DNA of 64,000 nt from Myxococcales bacterium (lineage in GTDB: Bacteria > Myxococcota_A > Polyangia > Polyangiales > Houyiibacteriaceae), in contig JAOTXX010000005.1 of assembly GCA_029862185.1 (NCBI GenBank), positions 1 to 64,000 on the forward strand, written 5' to 3'. Positions 18,966-27,176 of this stretch are shown piece by piece. The position numbers were made by a program, and so were the translations under genes. The notes under the pieces were generated by a model that made no database searches, was not told the origin of the DNA, and was given only the letters and a program-made list of their open reading frames with translations. Positions within the stretch are counted from its first letter, which is position 1. Each line of letters starts with the position of its first letter.

Positions 18966-19859
18966 ATGCAGATCAAACAGATCCTGGTCCCAACCGATTT
19001 TTCGGAGAATGCGCAGCACGCCCTGAGCTACGCCACCGAGCTTGCCAAGCGGTGCTCGGCCAAGCTCCATCTTCTACATACGCCGGTGATTCCGACGTAT
19101 CTGCTGATGGACCTCTCCTACAGCCCGGGTCCGGAGGCGGTCACACGCATCCTCAACGAGTCCCAAGACGCTCTCGATGAGCAGGCCAAAGGCCTCGCAG
19201 CCGCCGGCTTGGAGTACTTCACGGTGATTCGCGAGGGAACGGTCCACGAGGTGATTCGCGATTATGCGAAAGAACACGACGTCGACCTGGTCGTTGTCGG
19301 CACCCACGGTCGCGGTGGTGTTGCGAAGCTGATGTATGGCAGCGTAACCGAGCGCGTGATCAAGACGGTCCACACACCGATCATCGTCATCCCACCAGAA
19401 GGAGGCAAGATGCCGAGCTCAATCGTCGTTGCCTACGACTTCTCGGCTCCGGCGAAGCGCGCTGCCGAGGTGGCCCGAGCGATCCACGGCTCTTTTCCAG
19501 GGCCGCTGCACATGGTTCACAGCTACTTGGACGTGTGGGGCGAGTATACCGACCGGGGCGCAGTCGTTGGAGAGGCCGCTGAGAAGCGCCGCCAAGCCCT
19601 CCATCTCGGGCTCGAAGAGATGCTCAGGACCGAATCGGCGGAGCTTTTTCCGAGCGACGCGAAAGGCATCGAGACCCACGTCGTCACCGGAGACCCGGCC
19701 GCGGGCCTTCTAGGAGTCGCCGAAGACGCGGGAGCGACACTGATCTGCGCAGGCACGACGGGCAAGAGCGGCATCGAGCGGCTCCTCATCGGCAGCGTGG
19801 CGAGGCGACTTCTTCATGACAGCAAGGTGCCGCTCCTTCTCACCCACGACGACGGTTGA
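18966..19859 (+). CDS. tandem universal stress protein (two UspA domains)
   Basis: 297 residues with two UspA repeats. Domain 1 (1-145) opens 'IKQILVPTDFSENAQHALSY' and has ATP loop 'GTHGRGGVAKLMYGS'. Domain 2 (about 152-297) opens 'SSIVVAYDFSAPAKRAAEV' and has loop 'GTTGKSGIERLLIGS'. Domain 2 resembles the single-domain USP at 17376 ('LLVAYDFSDPARRA'), suggesting local duplication. It lies in the same direction and close behind the hemerythrin-like gene. Confidence 0.9.
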   Translation: MQIKQILVPTDFSENAQHALSYATELAKRCSAKLHLLHTPVIPTYLLMDLSYSPGPEAVTRILNESQDALDEQAKGLAAAGLEYFTVIREGTVHEVIRDYAKEHDVDLVVVGTHGRGGVAKLMYGSVTERVIKTVHTPIIVIPPEGGKMPSSIVVAYDFSAPAKRAAEVARAIHGSFPGPLHMVHSYLDVWGEYTDRGAVVGEAAEKRRQALHLGLEEMLRTESAELFPSDAKGIETHVVTGDPAAGLLGVAEDAGATLICAGTTGKSGIERLLIGSVARRLLHDSKVPLLLTHDDG

Positions 19860-19908
19860 AGGCTCAGCAGCTTGAATGAGCGCCCGGACGGCGCATGATA
19901 GGGACGTG

Positions 19909-20712
19909 ATGCTGGGGCGGGTCTTTGCACTAGGGTTGGCGATTGCGCTCACAAGCGGTTGCGACTGCGAACTGAAGCGCGCCGCTCAGGACCCGGCAAC
20001 GCCAGATCGCTTCGACAAAGTGATGCAGGAGCACGCTGCGCTCTCGCTCGTCGCGCGAAACGCTCTGATCCGAGGGGACCTCCCGATCGCCCAACAGTCG
20101 ATGCGCAAGCTTGCGTTTTTCATGGAACACGTGCCCTTTCCCAAAGAGGGCCAGGAATACGCGCGGATCACTCGGGAGCTCGTGATCGAGGTGCAAGAGG
20201 CTGCCGACCTCGAAGAAGCATGCATGGCCTTCGCCCTGCTCTCCAACGCGTGCGGTCAATGCCACCATGCCCTCGACCGAGGGCCACCAATGAAGCTCGA
20301 ACCGGCGCCGGAAGGACAAGACCTGAAGATGCACATGAGGCGCCATTATTCGGCGGTAGAACGAATGTGGGAGGCGCTGTTGAGCGACTCGACGTCAGCG
20401 TTCCAAGCTGCCGCAAAAATTCTAGCTGAGTCGCCGCTTCACGGGCCCACATCGCCAGACAGCGAGAGGCCCCCGGGCGCGACCCGCCTCGCTTACGAGG
20501 TGCACGACTTGGCGTTCGCCGCCGCTGTCGAGGGCCAAGCTCGAGAGGACGAGTACGTGCCAAAGCCGGGGGAAGCCCTGGAGGGCAAGCCCACTACGCG
20601 AGGCCAAGCCGAGATCTTTGGGCGACTCCTGTCGGCCTGCAGCCAGTGCCATCGCTTGATCGACGTGGAACCGGAAATGACCCCCAGCGAGCGCCGCCGG
20701 GAGGCGCCATGA
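19909..20712 (+). CDS. di-haem c-type cytochrome-like lipoprotein
   Basis: 267 residues from ATG 19909, chosen because it gives a clean lipoprotein signal ('MLGRVFALGLAIALTSGC', lipid Cys18); an upstream ATG at 19876 would bury it. Two CxxCH haem sites occur: Cys115-Cys118-His119 (CGQCH) and Cys244-Cys247-His248 (CSQCH). The rest is mostly helical with 'HMRRHYSAVERMWEALL', a pattern seen in four-helix cytochromes c' and related proteins. I do not recognise a named family. It is likely a membrane-anchored periplasmic electron carrier or sensor. Its stop overlaps the next lipoprotein gene (ATGA). Confidence 0.75.
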   Translation: MLGRVFALGLAIALTSGCDCELKRAAQDPATPDRFDKVMQEHAALSLVARNALIRGDLPIAQQSMRKLAFFMEHVPFPKEGQEYARITRELVIEVQEAADLEEACMAFALLSNACGQCHHALDRGPPMKLEPAPEGQDLKMHMRRHYSAVERMWEALLSDSTSAFQAAAKILAESPLHGPTSPDSERPPGATRLAYEVHDLAFAAAVEGQAREDEYVPKPGEALEGKPTTRGQAEIFGRLLSACSQCHRLIDVEPEMTPSERRREAP

Positions 20713-21011
20713 GCGCGGTCGCCCGAACCTCGATCATCGCCGCCTTCATCCTGTTGATCTTGGCGCTGGACTCCGCCTGCGCGACGGGTCGAGTGCGGGG
20801 CGCCCAGGGGACCGAAATGCAACAAGAGCAAGAGTACCAGCCCAGCAGTAAAGTGGACCCGCCCGAAGGCAATGTCGACCGCACTTCAGGACCAGTCACC
20901 TTGCCGACCCCCCCTCCGGTCCTCGAAGTCGACCTCGAACGGAGACGCCCCGCACCGGGCTCCGCGCCCGAACCCGAGCCAAAACCCAAGCCCGGGAACG
21001 ACCCGGAATAG
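20709..21011 (+). CDS. small Pro-rich lipoprotein
   Basis: 100 residues beginning in an ATGA overlap with the di-haem lipoprotein. The signal 'SIIAAFILLILALDSAC' ends in a plausible lipobox (DSAC). The mature part is low in structure, rich in Pro and Glu ('APGSAPEPEPKPKPGNDPE'), like a flexible spacer. No family recognised. The frame before 20709 overlaps the upstream gene and is discarded. Confidence 0.6.
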   Translation: MSAVARTSIIAAFILLILALDSACATGRVRGAQGTEMQQEQEYQPSSKVDPPEGNVDRTSGPVTLPTPPPVLEVDLERRRPAPGSAPEPEPKPKPGNDPE

Positions 21012-21021
21012 AAAAGGCGAG

Positions 21022-22290
21022 ATGTCCAAACTCTGCACCGCTGACGAAGCGGTCAACCACATCAACTCCAATCAGCGCGTCTTCGTCCACGGAGGCGCGG
21101 CCACCCCGACGGCCCTGGTCGATGCCCTCGTTCGAGATGCGCGTCGCCTTCACGACGTCGAGCTGATCCACCTTCACACCTCCGGCGACGCCGCCTACGC
21201 CAAGCCGGAGCACGCGCGCTCGTTTCGCGTGGCAAACCTGTTCGTCGGCCACAACATGCGCCACCATCTGGATGGCAATCGGGTCGACTACCTGCCGTGC
21301 TTTCTTTCGGAGATCCCGCAGTTGTTCCGGTCTGGCCGCAGAGCGCTCGACGCGGCTCTCGTTCAGGTCTCGCCACCGGACAAGCGAGGCTACTGCAGTC
21401 TTGGTGTCTCGGTGGACATAGCCAGGGCGGCGGTCGATTCTGCCAAAATCGTCATCGCTCAGGTCAACCGGAACATGCCGCGGGTGCATGGTGACGGCTT
21501 CGTGCACATCGACCAGCTCGATTGGCTGGTCGAACACGACGAGCCCCTCCCCGAGGTCCCGGCGACGGCGCCGAGCGCCGAAGAACAGGCGATCGGCCAT
21601 CATGCTGCGGAGCTCGTCGAAGATGGCGCCACCCTTCAGATGGGGATTGGAGCCGTCCCCGACGCGGTCTTGGCCTCACTCAAAGGTCATCGCCATCTAG
21701 GCGTTCACACGGAGATGTGGTCCGACGGCTTGCTGCCGTTGCTCGAATGCGGTGCGGTCGACAACAGCCAAAAAGTCATTCACCCGGGCCGAACGGTCTC
21801 CGGTTTCGTCGTCGGGACGCGCCGCGTCTACGACTACATCGACGACAATCCGACCATCGCTCAGTACGATATCGGCTACGTCAACCGGGTGTCGGTCATC
21901 AACCGGAACCCCAAGGTCACCGCGATCAACTCGGCTGTCGAAATCGACCTCACCGGGCAGGTCTGCGCCGACTCCATCGGCCATCGCGTCATCTCCGGGG
22001 TCGGCGGCCAAATGGATTTCATCCGCGGCGCGATGACCTCGGAGCGGGGCAAGCCCATCATCGCCCTGACGAGCCGGACTCGCAAAGGAGCTCCGCGAAT
22101 CGTGCCTACCCTTCGGCCGGGGGCCGGTGTGGTGACCACGCGGGCGCACGTTCAGTTCATCATCACGGAGAACGGCGCGGTCGACCTGTACGGCAAGACC
22201 TTGAACGAACGCGCGCAGCTGCTCATCTCCATCGCCCATCCCAACGATCAAGAGGCCCTGGCGCGTGCGTGGCGCGAGACCCGCGCGTAA
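21022..22290 (+). CDS. acetyl-CoA hydrolase/transferase family protein
   Basis: 422 residues, the size of the Cat1/4-hydroxybutyrate CoA-transferase family. Two NagB/RpiA-like halves; the catalytic Glu is expected in 'GVHTEMWSDGLLPLLECG', and the CoA loop near 'GVGGQMDFIRGAMTSERGKP'. It would move CoA between acetyl-CoA (or a similar acyl-CoA) and an acid, or hydrolyse it, linking to acetate or short-chain acid formation. ATG 21022 follows the previous stop by ten bases. Substrate cannot be told from sequence. Presence beside stress and storage genes suggests a role in energy limitation (inference). Confidence 0.85.
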   Translation: MSKLCTADEAVNHINSNQRVFVHGGAATPTALVDALVRDARRLHDVELIHLHTSGDAAYAKPEHARSFRVANLFVGHNMRHHLDGNRVDYLPCFLSEIPQLFRSGRRALDAALVQVSPPDKRGYCSLGVSVDIARAAVDSAKIVIAQVNRNMPRVHGDGFVHIDQLDWLVEHDEPLPEVPATAPSAEEQAIGHHAAELVEDGATLQMGIGAVPDAVLASLKGHRHLGVHTEMWSDGLLPLLECGAVDNSQKVIHPGRTVSGFVVGTRRVYDYIDDNPTIAQYDIGYVNRVSVINRNPKVTAINSAVEIDLTGQVCADSIGHRVISGVGGQMDFIRGAMTSERGKPIIALTSRTRKGAPRIVPTLRPGAGVVTTRAHVQFIITENGAVDLYGKTLNERAQLLISIAHPNDQEALARAWRETRA

Positions 22291-22391
22291 GCCGAAGGCG
22301 CAGCCATTTCGCTCCTGGGGCGCGGCCCTGCAGATGTTGCGCCGCACCACGGCTCATGTTGACGAATTATGACGGAAAGATGCAGCTCCAC

Positions 22392-22408
22392 GTGCCAGCC
22401 TTTGGCAC
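22392..22408 (+). promoter_or_regulatory. inverted repeat GTGCCA-N5-TGGCAC upstream of glycogen operon
   Basis: Perfect six-base arms (seven if the flanking C/G pair is counted) around GCCTT. The right arm is the -24 element of the promoter at 22403. The same arrangement, with spacer GACCT, is found at 37847-37863 in front of the NtrC-type regulator. It may be a protein-binding site overlapping the promoter, or opposed -24 elements. Confidence 0.45.
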
Positions 22409-22418
22409 GCCTCCTGCT
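22403..22418 (+). promoter_or_regulatory. sigma-54-type -24/-12 promoter for the glycogen operon
   Basis: TGGCAC-GCCTC-CTGCT: the -24 half (TGGCACG) is a perfect match and the GG/GC spacing is exact. The predicted start near 22429 leaves a leader of about 40 bases containing the AAAGGGG ribosome site of the debranching-enzyme gene. Confidence 0.6.
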
Positions 22419-22468
22419 TTGGGAGCTGCTTTCGACCCTTCGCGGAATTGGGTCTAAAGGGGGTTACT

Positions 22469-24460
22469 GTGATTTTGCCAACCTGGTTCCCATCTCGGTC
22501 CGACAGCGCGTCGGGGCTGCGCCTCCTCAGCAAGGCGCAGGGAAGCGAAGAAGACACCCTCGGAGCCGCCGCGACCACTCCGGCCGCTGAGTGGCTGACC
22601 GTCAATTCACGCGGTTCGTTTGCGATGGGAACGATCGATCGATGCCCTCGCCGGAAGTACCACGGGCTTCTGACCGTCCGGGAGCCAGGGGTCGGCGAGC
22701 CGCTTAACATGGTCGCCGAGGTCGAGGAGTGGCTCACGATCGGCGATCAAAGAGTCGCCCTGCACAGCTACAACTGGGGCAACACCGTCGAGCCGAACGG
22801 CGTCGACTACCTGAACCGCTTCGAGCCGTTGCCGCGTTGGACCTACGAGTTTGGCGGCGTCACGTTCACGCGGGAGCTCTGGCTCGAAGACGACGCCGAC
22901 GCGGTCTGGATTCGGTACACGATCGAAGGGCTCAGCGAGCCGGCCGACCTGCGGCTTCGTCCGCTGATCCGTTGCCGGCCGATCCACGAGCTGACCGTTG
23001 CAAATCCCTTCATGAACGGGGAGCTCGACGTCGAAGACGGCGAGTCGCTTCGCGTGGCCATGCACCCCTACAAGAACGTACCGGCCCTCATCACGAGTCT
23101 GCATGGCGCCCCAGGCGTCTTTCGCCCGGACGGCCACTGGTACGAAGGCGTTCACTACGAATGGGAACGCGAGCGCGGTTACGAGGATGCGGAGGACCTC
23201 TTCACACCGGGCGAATTCCGCCTCGAGGTCGACCATGATCGCGCGTTCTGCCTTCGACTCGGGACGACGCCGGCAGCCAGCCACGAGCCGCAGGTGCTCA
23301 GCTCGGTGCTGGGCTCACGCCGCTCGTTCGTTCAAGAGCTCGACGACGCGGCCGACGCGTACCTGGTCGAGCTTTCGGGGGATCGCACCGGAGTCATCGC
23401 CGGCTATCCCTGGTTTGGAGAATGGGGGCGGGATTCTTTGATCGCCCTGCCCGGCCTCTGCCTAGCCCGCAACGACGTCGATCGGGCCCTTGCGATACTC
23501 GAGTCACTCGCGGATCGCCTGGTGAACGGCCTCGTCCCCAATATTCCGCAAAGCGGTGACGTGCCGCCGAACGCAGAGTCGATCGACGCCTCGCTTCTCT
23601 TCATCCGAGCGACGGCCCTCACCGCCAAGCGAACGCGGAGCCGGCGCCTCACCGCCCTCCAAGAGGTCTGCCTCGACCTGATCGAGCGAATCGGCGGCGG
23701 CGCAGATCCCCGCGTGCACGTCGACGCGCAGGGTTTTCTCCTCGTCGATCATGGGCCCTGGGCGCTCACCTGGATGGACGCGCTCGTGGACGGTTGGCCG
23801 GTGACCCCTCGTCAGGGCTACGCGGTCGACCTGAACGCCCTCTGGCTTTCCGGGCTCACGACCGCGCTTCGCTGGGCGAAGAAACTTCGTCCGGCCTTTC
23901 GGGAAAAGTGGGGCGAAACCGCGAAGAAACTGTCCGATCATTTCGAGGAAAGATTCTGGCTTCAAGATCAGGGCTTCTTGACCGATACACACGATGGAAA
24001 CCACCCTGACGGACGGCTGCGGCCGAATCAGCTCTGGGCCCTCTCTCTGCCCGGCGTCCCGATCGACAAGGCCCACAAGAAACGGGCGCTCGCTGCGGTG
24101 CGTGAAAAGCTGCTCACCCGGGTGGGCCTGCGGACACTCTCGCCGGACGACCCCGGCTATCAACCGTTCTACCGCGGCGGGCAGTCGGAGCGGGACCGCG
24201 CCTACCATCAGGGAACCGTCTGGCCATGGCTTCTCGGCCTTTATGCCGATGCGGTCGAGGCGATCGAAGGCCCCCAGGCGGCTACAGAAGAGATGATTCC
24301 CGTGCTCGCATCACTTTCCGCGCACCTTCGGACCGAAGGGTGCATCGGACAGATCAGCGAGGTCTTCGATGGGGACGCGCCCCACCGCCCCGGAGGCGCG
24401 CCCGCACAAGCCTGGAGTGTGGCGGAGGTCCTGCGGGTCGCTAAGATGGCGAGTCCATGA
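22469..24460 (+). CDS. amylo-alpha-1,6-glucosidase (glycogen debranching enzyme)
   Basis: About 663 residues. I prefer GTG 22469, five bases after AAAGGGG; a TTG at 22448 would add seven residues. The N-terminal domain holds the family motif 'NSRGSFAMGTIDRC' followed by 'RRKYHGLL'; the C-terminal (alpha/alpha)6 glucosidase domain starts near 'AGYPWFGEWGRDSLIALPGL', where acidic residues of this GDE family act, and continues with 'YHQGTVWPWLLGLYADAV'. It removes alpha-1,6 branch stubs from glycogen. First gene of a four-gene operon; its stop overlaps the next ATG (ATGA). Confidence 0.92.
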   Translation: MILPTWFPSRSDSASGLRLLSKAQGSEEDTLGAAATTPAAEWLTVNSRGSFAMGTIDRCPRRKYHGLLTVREPGVGEPLNMVAEVEEWLTIGDQRVALHSYNWGNTVEPNGVDYLNRFEPLPRWTYEFGGVTFTRELWLEDDADAVWIRYTIEGLSEPADLRLRPLIRCRPIHELTVANPFMNGELDVEDGESLRVAMHPYKNVPALITSLHGAPGVFRPDGHWYEGVHYEWERERGYEDAEDLFTPGEFRLEVDHDRAFCLRLGTTPAASHEPQVLSSVLGSRRSFVQELDDAADAYLVELSGDRTGVIAGYPWFGEWGRDSLIALPGLCLARNDVDRALAILESLADRLVNGLVPNIPQSGDVPPNAESIDASLLFIRATALTAKRTRSRRLTALQEVCLDLIERIGGGADPRVHVDAQGFLLVDHGPWALTWMDALVDGWPVTPRQGYAVDLNALWLSGLTTALRWAKKLRPAFREKWGETAKKLSDHFEERFWLQDQGFLTDTHDGNHPDGRLRPNQLWALSLPGVPIDKAHKKRALAAVREKLLTRVGLRTLSPDDPGYQPFYRGGQSERDRAYHQGTVWPWLLGLYADAVEAIEGPQAATEEMIPVLASLSAHLRTEGCIGQISEVFDGDAPHRPGGAPAQAWSVAEVLRVAKMASP

Positions 24461-25965
24461 AGATCTTGATGCTGGGCTGGGAGTATCCTCCCCATATTAG
24501 CGGCGGGCTCGGGACTGCTTGCGAGGGGCTGACGACTGCGCTTGCGAGACGTGGCATCGAGATCGACTTCCTCGTGCCGAGGCTCTTCGGCGAGGAAGAT
24601 GCGCCGCACATGCAAATCTTGGGGGCGGCGTCCGCGGATTCGATGCCGGGGGCTCGGACTCCGGCCCCAACGCCAGTCCAGGTTCCCCTCGCACCACACG
24701 ATCCGCTCAGCCGATTGATCACCGCAGAGCCCGCGCTCGCCACCGACCCGATCTTCACGGCCGCGGCCGAGGCCGAGGCCGCCCGTGCCGGAGCAGCGGC
24801 GCTAGGCGAGCCAGGAGTTCGGATGATCCAGGTGCCGGCGATGCTGAAACCGTACCTGGACCAAAAGACGTACCGGGAGCTCATCGCGACAGGCGCGCTT
24901 CACGAAACTGCCATTGCCGAGATCCTGGCGTCGAAGATCTTGCATCCGTTGCCTGGTCCTCCGGGCGAGATGACCAGGCTCGAGCATGCTCACGTTCCGG
25001 GCGCGGACTTCTCGTATTCTCAAGAGTCGTCGAGCGGGGCGCATTATGGCGAGGACTTGTTTTCCGAGGTGGCTCGCTATGCCATGTCGGCCACCCGCCG
25101 CGTTCAGGGTCGCAAGTACGACCTGGTGCATGCGCACGACTGGATGACCTTCCCCGCGGGTGTCGAAATCGCGCACCGTGCTGGAGCCCCACTGCTCGTT
25201 CATGTGCACAGCCTCGAATACGATCGGGCAGGACATGGAGCCGATCGGGACATCGTCTCGGTGGAGCATCAAGGGCTCGAGGCCGCCACGCGGGTCATCG
25301 CGGTGAGCTACTACACACGCAACCTCATCAGCCGAGTCCACGGAACATCGCTCGACAAGATCTCGGTCGTACACAACGGAGTGTACGCGCGCGAAACGGT
25401 GCAAGCGTACACCGAGCAGCGCAGCTCCAAGGGGCCTGTCGTGCTTTTCCTCGGGCGAGTGACGTTTCAAAAGGGGCCGGAGTACTTCGTCCAAGCCGCC
25501 GCCCGCGTTCTGGAGCAGGTCCCCGATGCGGTGTTCATCATGGCGGGCTCCGGAGACATGCTTCCGCGGATGAAAGCCATGGTCGAGGAGCTCGGCATCA
25601 CCAAATCGTTCCGTTTTCCTGGTTTCGTTCGGGGCGCAGAGCTCGAGCGCACATTTTCGACCGCCGACGTGTACGTCATGCCGTCGGTTTCAGAGCCCTT
25701 CGGCATCGCTCCGCTCGAAGCGATGAGTTACGACCGACCGGTCATCGTGTCGAAGCAGTCCGGCGTATCCGAGGTGCTGCGCAACGCTCTCAAAGTCGAC
25801 TTCTGGGACGTCGACAAAATGGCCAGCCAAATCGTTGCCCTCCTGGAGCTTCCGGAATTGCGACGGGTCATCGTCGAACGAGCCCGGGAAGAGATCCGGC
25901 ACATCCACTGGGATGCCGCCGCCGAAACACTCATTCCAGTCTACGAGTCCGTCCTGCGCGGATGA
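24457..25965 (+). CDS. glycosyltransferase family 4, glycogen-synthase-like
   Basis: 502 residues, GT-B fold. N-terminus 'MKILMLGWEYPPHISGGLG' is the glycogen-synthase-like KxGGL-type loop; a Pro/Ala-rich insert occupies about residues 60-130. The C-terminal half has the sugar-nucleotide motif 'SEPFGIAPLEAM' (E-x7-E type). Such enzymes beside GDE and GH57 genes are thought to make or extend alpha-1,4-glucan from NDP-glucose. It overlaps the debranching gene by four bases and precedes the GH57 gene by eight. Confidence 0.88.
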   Translation: MKILMLGWEYPPHISGGLGTACEGLTTALARRGIEIDFLVPRLFGEEDAPHMQILGAASADSMPGARTPAPTPVQVPLAPHDPLSRLITAEPALATDPIFTAAAEAEAARAGAAALGEPGVRMIQVPAMLKPYLDQKTYRELIATGALHETAIAEILASKILHPLPGPPGEMTRLEHAHVPGADFSYSQESSSGAHYGEDLFSEVARYAMSATRRVQGRKYDLVHAHDWMTFPAGVEIAHRAGAPLLVHVHSLEYDRAGHGADRDIVSVEHQGLEAATRVIAVSYYTRNLISRVHGTSLDKISVVHNGVYARETVQAYTEQRSSKGPVVLFLGRVTFQKGPEYFVQAAARVLEQVPDAVFIMAGSGDMLPRMKAMVEELGITKSFRFPGFVRGAELERTFSTADVYVMPSVSEPFGIAPLEAMSYDRPVIVSKQSGVSEVLRNALKVDFWDVDKMASQIVALLELPELRRVIVERAREEIRHIHWDAAAETLIPVYESVLRG

Positions 25966-25973
25966 GGTGAGCC

Positions 25974-27176
25974 ATGCCGTCGGTCTGTTTCTATTTCGAA
26001 GTCCACCAACCTTATCGCCTGAAGCCCTATGGAGCGCTTCAGGTGGGTCGCGACCACAATTACTTCGACGAAAAGCTCAACGCCGAGGTTCTCCGCAAGG
26101 TGGCGAAGAAGTGCTATTTGCCGGCCAACGAGTCGATGCTTCGCCTCATCGAGCGGACCGATGGCCGCTTTCGTGTTTCGTACGCCGTGACGGGTGTGGC
26201 GATCGAGCAGATGAAGCTTTACGCGCCCGAGGTGCTCGACAGCTTCGTGCGGCTCGCAAAGACCGGCGCGGTCGAGCTCATTGCGGAGACTTATTACCAC
26301 AGTCTCGCGGCCCTGTACGACAAGGACGAGTACGGGGAGCAAATCGAGATGGAGCTGAAGCTCATCAAGTCGGAATTTGGGCAGGTGCCGCGCGTCTTCC
26401 GAAACACCGAGCTCATCTACAACGACGAGATCGGCCAGTTGATCGCGGACCAGGGCTTCGACGCGATGATCATCGAGGGTGCAGATGACGTTCTCGATTG
26501 GAGAAGCCCGAACTTCGTCTACCGCGTACCCGGCCGCGAGATGAAGTTGCTGGCAAAGAACTACAAGCTTTCCGACGACATTGCCTTCCGCTTCTCGAAC
26601 AAGGCTTGGGCCGATTATCCGCTCACTGCGGAGAAGTTTGCCGGTTGGGTCCATGGGCAGAGCGGTGCCGGCGATGTGATCAACCTGTTCATGGACTACG
26701 AGACATTTGGCGAGCATCAGTGGAAAGAAACGGGAATCTTCGACTTCCTCAGGCGCCTGCCGGACCTGCTCTTCACACATCCGCACTGGGACATCCTCAC
26801 GCCGAGCCAGGTCATCGATCGCTATCCGGCGCTTGGGGAGCTCCCGTTCCACCGAACGGTTTCCTGGGCCGACGAGGCTCGTGACGTCAGCGCCTGGCAA
26901 GGCAACGCGATGCAGCAGCGGGCGCTCGCCGAGATCTATTCACTGGGCAGCGCCGTCCGGAGACGCAATAATTCTCACTTGCTGGCCCTCTGGCGGCGCT
27001 TGCAGACTTCAGACCATTTCTACTACATGGCTACGAAATCTGACTCCGATGCGGCGGTGCATGACTACTTCAGTCCTTACGACGGGCCCTACGATGCCTT
27101 CATCCACTACATGAACGTCATGAAAGACTTGAACCTCTCGGTGCTAGCCCCGGCAGAGAAACAAATCCGGCTATGA
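25974..27176 (+). CDS. glycoside hydrolase family 57 (alpha-amylase type)
   Basis: 400 residues with GH57 motifs in order: 'FYFEVHQPYRL' (motif 1, HQP), 'FRNTELIYND' (probable nucleophile Glu), 'VNLFMDYETFGEHQW'-like segment (probable acid/base Asp; in the sequence 'INLFMDYETFGEHQW'). The length fits the short alpha-amylase-like GH57 branch rather than the longer GH57 branching enzymes. It should act on internal alpha-1,4 bonds of glycogen or maltodextrin in the cytoplasm, as no signal peptide is present. Stop overlaps the next ATG. Confidence 0.9.
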   Translation: MPSVCFYFEVHQPYRLKPYGALQVGRDHNYFDEKLNAEVLRKVAKKCYLPANESMLRLIERTDGRFRVSYAVTGVAIEQMKLYAPEVLDSFVRLAKTGAVELIAETYYHSLAALYDKDEYGEQIEMELKLIKSEFGQVPRVFRNTELIYNDEIGQLIADQGFDAMIIEGADDVLDWRSPNFVYRVPGREMKLLAKNYKLSDDIAFRFSNKAWADYPLTAEKFAGWVHGQSGAGDVINLFMDYETFGEHQWKETGIFDFLRRLPDLLFTHPHWDILTPSQVIDRYPALGELPFHRTVSWADEARDVSAWQGNAMQQRALAEIYSLGSAVRRRNNSHLLALWRRLQTSDHFYYMATKSDSDAAVHDYFSPYDGPYDAFIHYMNVMKDLNLSVLAPAEKQIRL

